Shown: positions 62,592 to 64,000 of the stretch, piece by piece
Layout of the letters: each line of letters begins with the position of its first letter
Position numbering within the stretch: the stretch's first letter is position 1
Position numbers and translations under genes: made by a program
NCBI GenBank assembly: GCA_021774735.1
Contig: JAJFIS010000019.1
Span: 186,001 to 250,000, forward strand
Direction of reading: 5' to 3'
Source: Alphaproteobacteria bacterium
GTDB lineage: Bacteria; Pseudomonadota; Alphaproteobacteria; Sphingomonadales; Kordiimonadaceae
DNA: 64,000 nucleotides
The notes under the pieces: generated by a model
Database searches by the model: none
Told to the model about the DNA's origin: nothing
The model's input: the letters and a program-made list of their open reading frames with translations, nothing else

Positions 62592-63452
62592 ATGAAAAAA
62601 ATTATTGCATGTTTGGATGCCTCGCCCCACGGCGATAGTGTTTGCACGGTCAGCCAATGGGCGGCCACAGCCACCAAATTACCCGTTGCATTGCTCCATG
62701 TTGTAGCCCCGCACAGTGAGCGTGCTGCTGGGGGCGACCTAAGCGGTCAGATAGGCTTGGGTGCCAAAAGTGATTTACTTGAAGAGCTGACACGTCTTGA
62801 CCAAGAACACGGCAAGCTAGAGCAGAAAAAAGGCCAGCTTATTTTAGACCATGCTAGGGAAACTTTAGAAGCAGGTGGTTTGGGTGAAATTGAAAGCCTT
62901 CATCGGCGGGGGGCCCTGCTGGAAACCATCGCTGAACTTGAAGGCGACGCAGACCTTATCGTCATCGGCAAGCGCGGCGAAGGTGCGGGAAGCAATCTCG
63001 CGCATTTGGGCAGTAACTTAGAGCGTCTTGTGCGGTCAGCGCATGTGCCAATTTTAGTTGCACCGCGTGTGGTTGAGAGAACGCCTAAGCGCTTCCTTCT
63101 GGCCTATGATGGTAGTGAAATGAGCAATAAAGCAGTTGAATATGCTGTAGGTAGCCCGCTGTTGAAGGGCCTTGAGGGTCATATTTTAATGGTGGGCGAA
63201 CAGGGGGACATGGCACAAGAAGCCCTAGATGAAGCATCATCGAAGTTGCAAGCAGCAGGATACAGTGTTTCAGCCTCTATTGAAGGCGGCGATAGTGTCG
63301 ACAGCGTGGTTAACGGTTATATTCAAAGCCACAATATTGACCTGCTGGTTATGGGGGCATATGGCCATTCCAGGATCCGCTCCTTCTTGCTGGGCAGCAC
63401 AACAACCGCGCAAATTTTGCATTCAAAGGTGCCTATCCTACTGTTCCGTTAA
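62592..63452 (+). CDS. Tandem universal stress protein
   Basis: Two UspA domains in 286 residues. The first (about 1-155) has ACLDASPHGDSV and IVIGKRGEGAGSNLAHLGSN; the second (about 158-286) has LLAYDGSEMSNKAVEYA and the ATP-binding GxxGx9G(S/T) motif GAYGHSRIRSFLLGSTT. It sits 10 bases after sulP in one operon. USP partners of SulP transporters are common and may sense ATP or energy state. Confidence 0.93.
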   Translation: MKKIIACLDASPHGDSVCTVSQWAATATKLPVALLHVVAPHSERAAGGDLSGQIGLGAKSDLLEELTRLDQEHGKLEQKKGQLILDHARETLEAGGLGEIESLHRRGALLETIAELEGDADLIVIGKRGEGAGSNLAHLGSNLERLVRSAHVPILVAPRVVERTPKRFLLAYDGSEMSNKAVEYAVGSPLLKGLEGHILMVGEQGDMAQEALDEASSKLQAAGYSVSASIEGGDSVDSVVNGYIQSHNIDLLVMGAYGHSRIRSFLLGSTTTAQILHSKVPILLFR

Positions 63453-63545
63453 CCAAACAGCCCATCTTGAAATAAGCGGAGCAAGGCTTATATAAATTTG
63501 TACCTATGGTGCAAATTGGGCGGTAACTGGAACAGGGGCATATAT

Positions 63546-64000
63546 ATGGTGGATAGCATATCAGGCGAAAACGTTCAGATTGACGCTGATGCGATACCCT
63601 CCGTTATTGATATAACCTTTGAAGGCTTATCGGAAAACTTCCCCAAAATGCTCTTCCTGCTATCGATTGTGGCTTGGCTGGCATTATTCACTATTGTGCT
63701 CGGCGTGAAGTTTCTTTCTGGTGACCTTAGCTGGCTGCTTGGTCAGTGGTGGCTATACATCCTGTTCATAGCCCCAATTGGTGTTTTTTATTGGTTCTCT
63801 GGCGCTCTCGCCCGGTCAAAAAGCTATGCCCTGCGCGAACTAGACATCCACTATCGTTCGGGCTTGATCTGGCAAAAAATAATCTCGCTGCCCTATAACC
63901 GTATCCAACATGTTGAAGTGGAAAGTGGCCCGGTTGAGCGCTATTTTAAAATGGTGAGCTTAAAAATTTTCACCGCAGGGGGCAGCAGAGCCGATATGAG
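63546..64000 (+). CDS. PH-domain membrane protein (bPH2-type, partial at window end)
   Basis: The reading frame is open from the ATG at 63546 to the window edge (151 codons seen). Two hydrophobic segments (about 36-57 and 66-92) are followed by YALRELDIHYRSGLIWQKIISLPYNRIQHVEVESGP, typical of bacterial PH-domain (YdbS/YdbT-like) membrane proteins. The rest lies outside the window. Function is not well known. Confidence 0.8.
   Translation, partial: MVDSISGENVQIDADAIPSVIDITFEGLSENFPKMLFLLSIVAWLALFTIVLGVKFLSGDLSWLLGQWWLYILFIAPIGVFYWFSGALARSKSYALRELDIHYRSGLIWQKIISLPYNRIQHVEVESGPVERYFKMVSLKIFTAGGSRADM

Noticed and set aside
1-64000. CRISPR array, prophage, insertion sequence or integron
   Set aside because: No regularly spaced repeats, integrase, transposase or phage structural genes were seen on either strand.

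Overview
This window is a chromosomal segment of an alphaproteobacterium. The evidence is gene content and order typical of that class: lptC-lptA-lptB-rpoN-hpf-ptsN, mutS-glnD-murJ-trpS, def-fmt-truA, class I lysyl-tRNA synthetase, MaeB malic enzyme, DUF1491 and DUF2333 genes, metZ, and PreT/PreA with a RutR-like TetR regulator. I cannot name a genus. Most of the window looks like moderate-GC core chromosome. A few stretches are visibly richer in A+T (about 9.1-10.6 kb, 51.9-53.8 kb and 55.7-58.2 kb) and look acquired. There is no rRNA, CRISPR array, integrase or transposase.

Layout. 1-9 kb: lysK (cut by the window edge), a DinG/XPD-type helicase, a TerB-like protein, a trkH-TPR operon, apaG and metZ. 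9-14.8 kb: tRNA-Gly, an A+T-rich serine hydrolase, an ArsC-family reductase, a MATE pump, a three-gene ECF sigma / membrane protein / periplasmic metal-sensor cassette and a SprA-like metalloprotease. 14.8-25.3 kb: pyrD operon, DUF2333, universal stress protein, an epimerase-like protein, a TPR protein, and a compact cell-wall operon (Ddl, alpha/beta hydrolase, membrane-fused MurF-like ligase) divergent from a secreted metallo-hydrolase. 25.3-38 kb: DUF4136 lipoprotein, trpS, murJ, glnD, mutS, maeB, and a LuxO/NtrC-type sigma-54 response regulator. 38-48 kb: PilZ and DUF1491 genes, def-fmt-truA, then the lpt-rpoN-hpf-ptsN block, RNase D, and an XRE/membrane-protein pair. 48-52 kb: RutR-like regulator and preT-preA for pyrimidine catabolism. 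52-58 kb: a parDE toxin-antitoxin module between direct repeats, a lipoprotein, tRNA-Leu, a LytTR regulator, a beta-barrel protein, and a PhnD-like binding protein with a histidine kinase. 58-64 kb: carbonic anhydrase, an SDR, cspA with a structured leader, a SulP transporter with a tandem universal stress protein, and the start of a PH-domain membrane protein.

How the genes work together. Several sets are legible from the sequence: lipid A export (lptABC), nitrogen and sigma-54 control (rpoN, ptsN, glnD, and a sigma-54 activator), translation start and release (def, fmt, lysK, trpS, two tRNAs), and pyrimidine synthesis (pyrD) and degradation (preTA) with its probable repressor and operator. 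The most interesting parts are the membrane MurF/hydrolase/Ddl operon, the ECF metal-sensing cassette, the cspA leader whose predicted stem covers the Shine-Dalgarno sequence, a LuxO-type binding site between the sigma-54 activator and a PilZ gene, the direct repeats around parDE, and the tandem 21-bp repeats before the PhnD/kinase pair. All domain calls come from reading motifs by eye; no database search or folding program was run.
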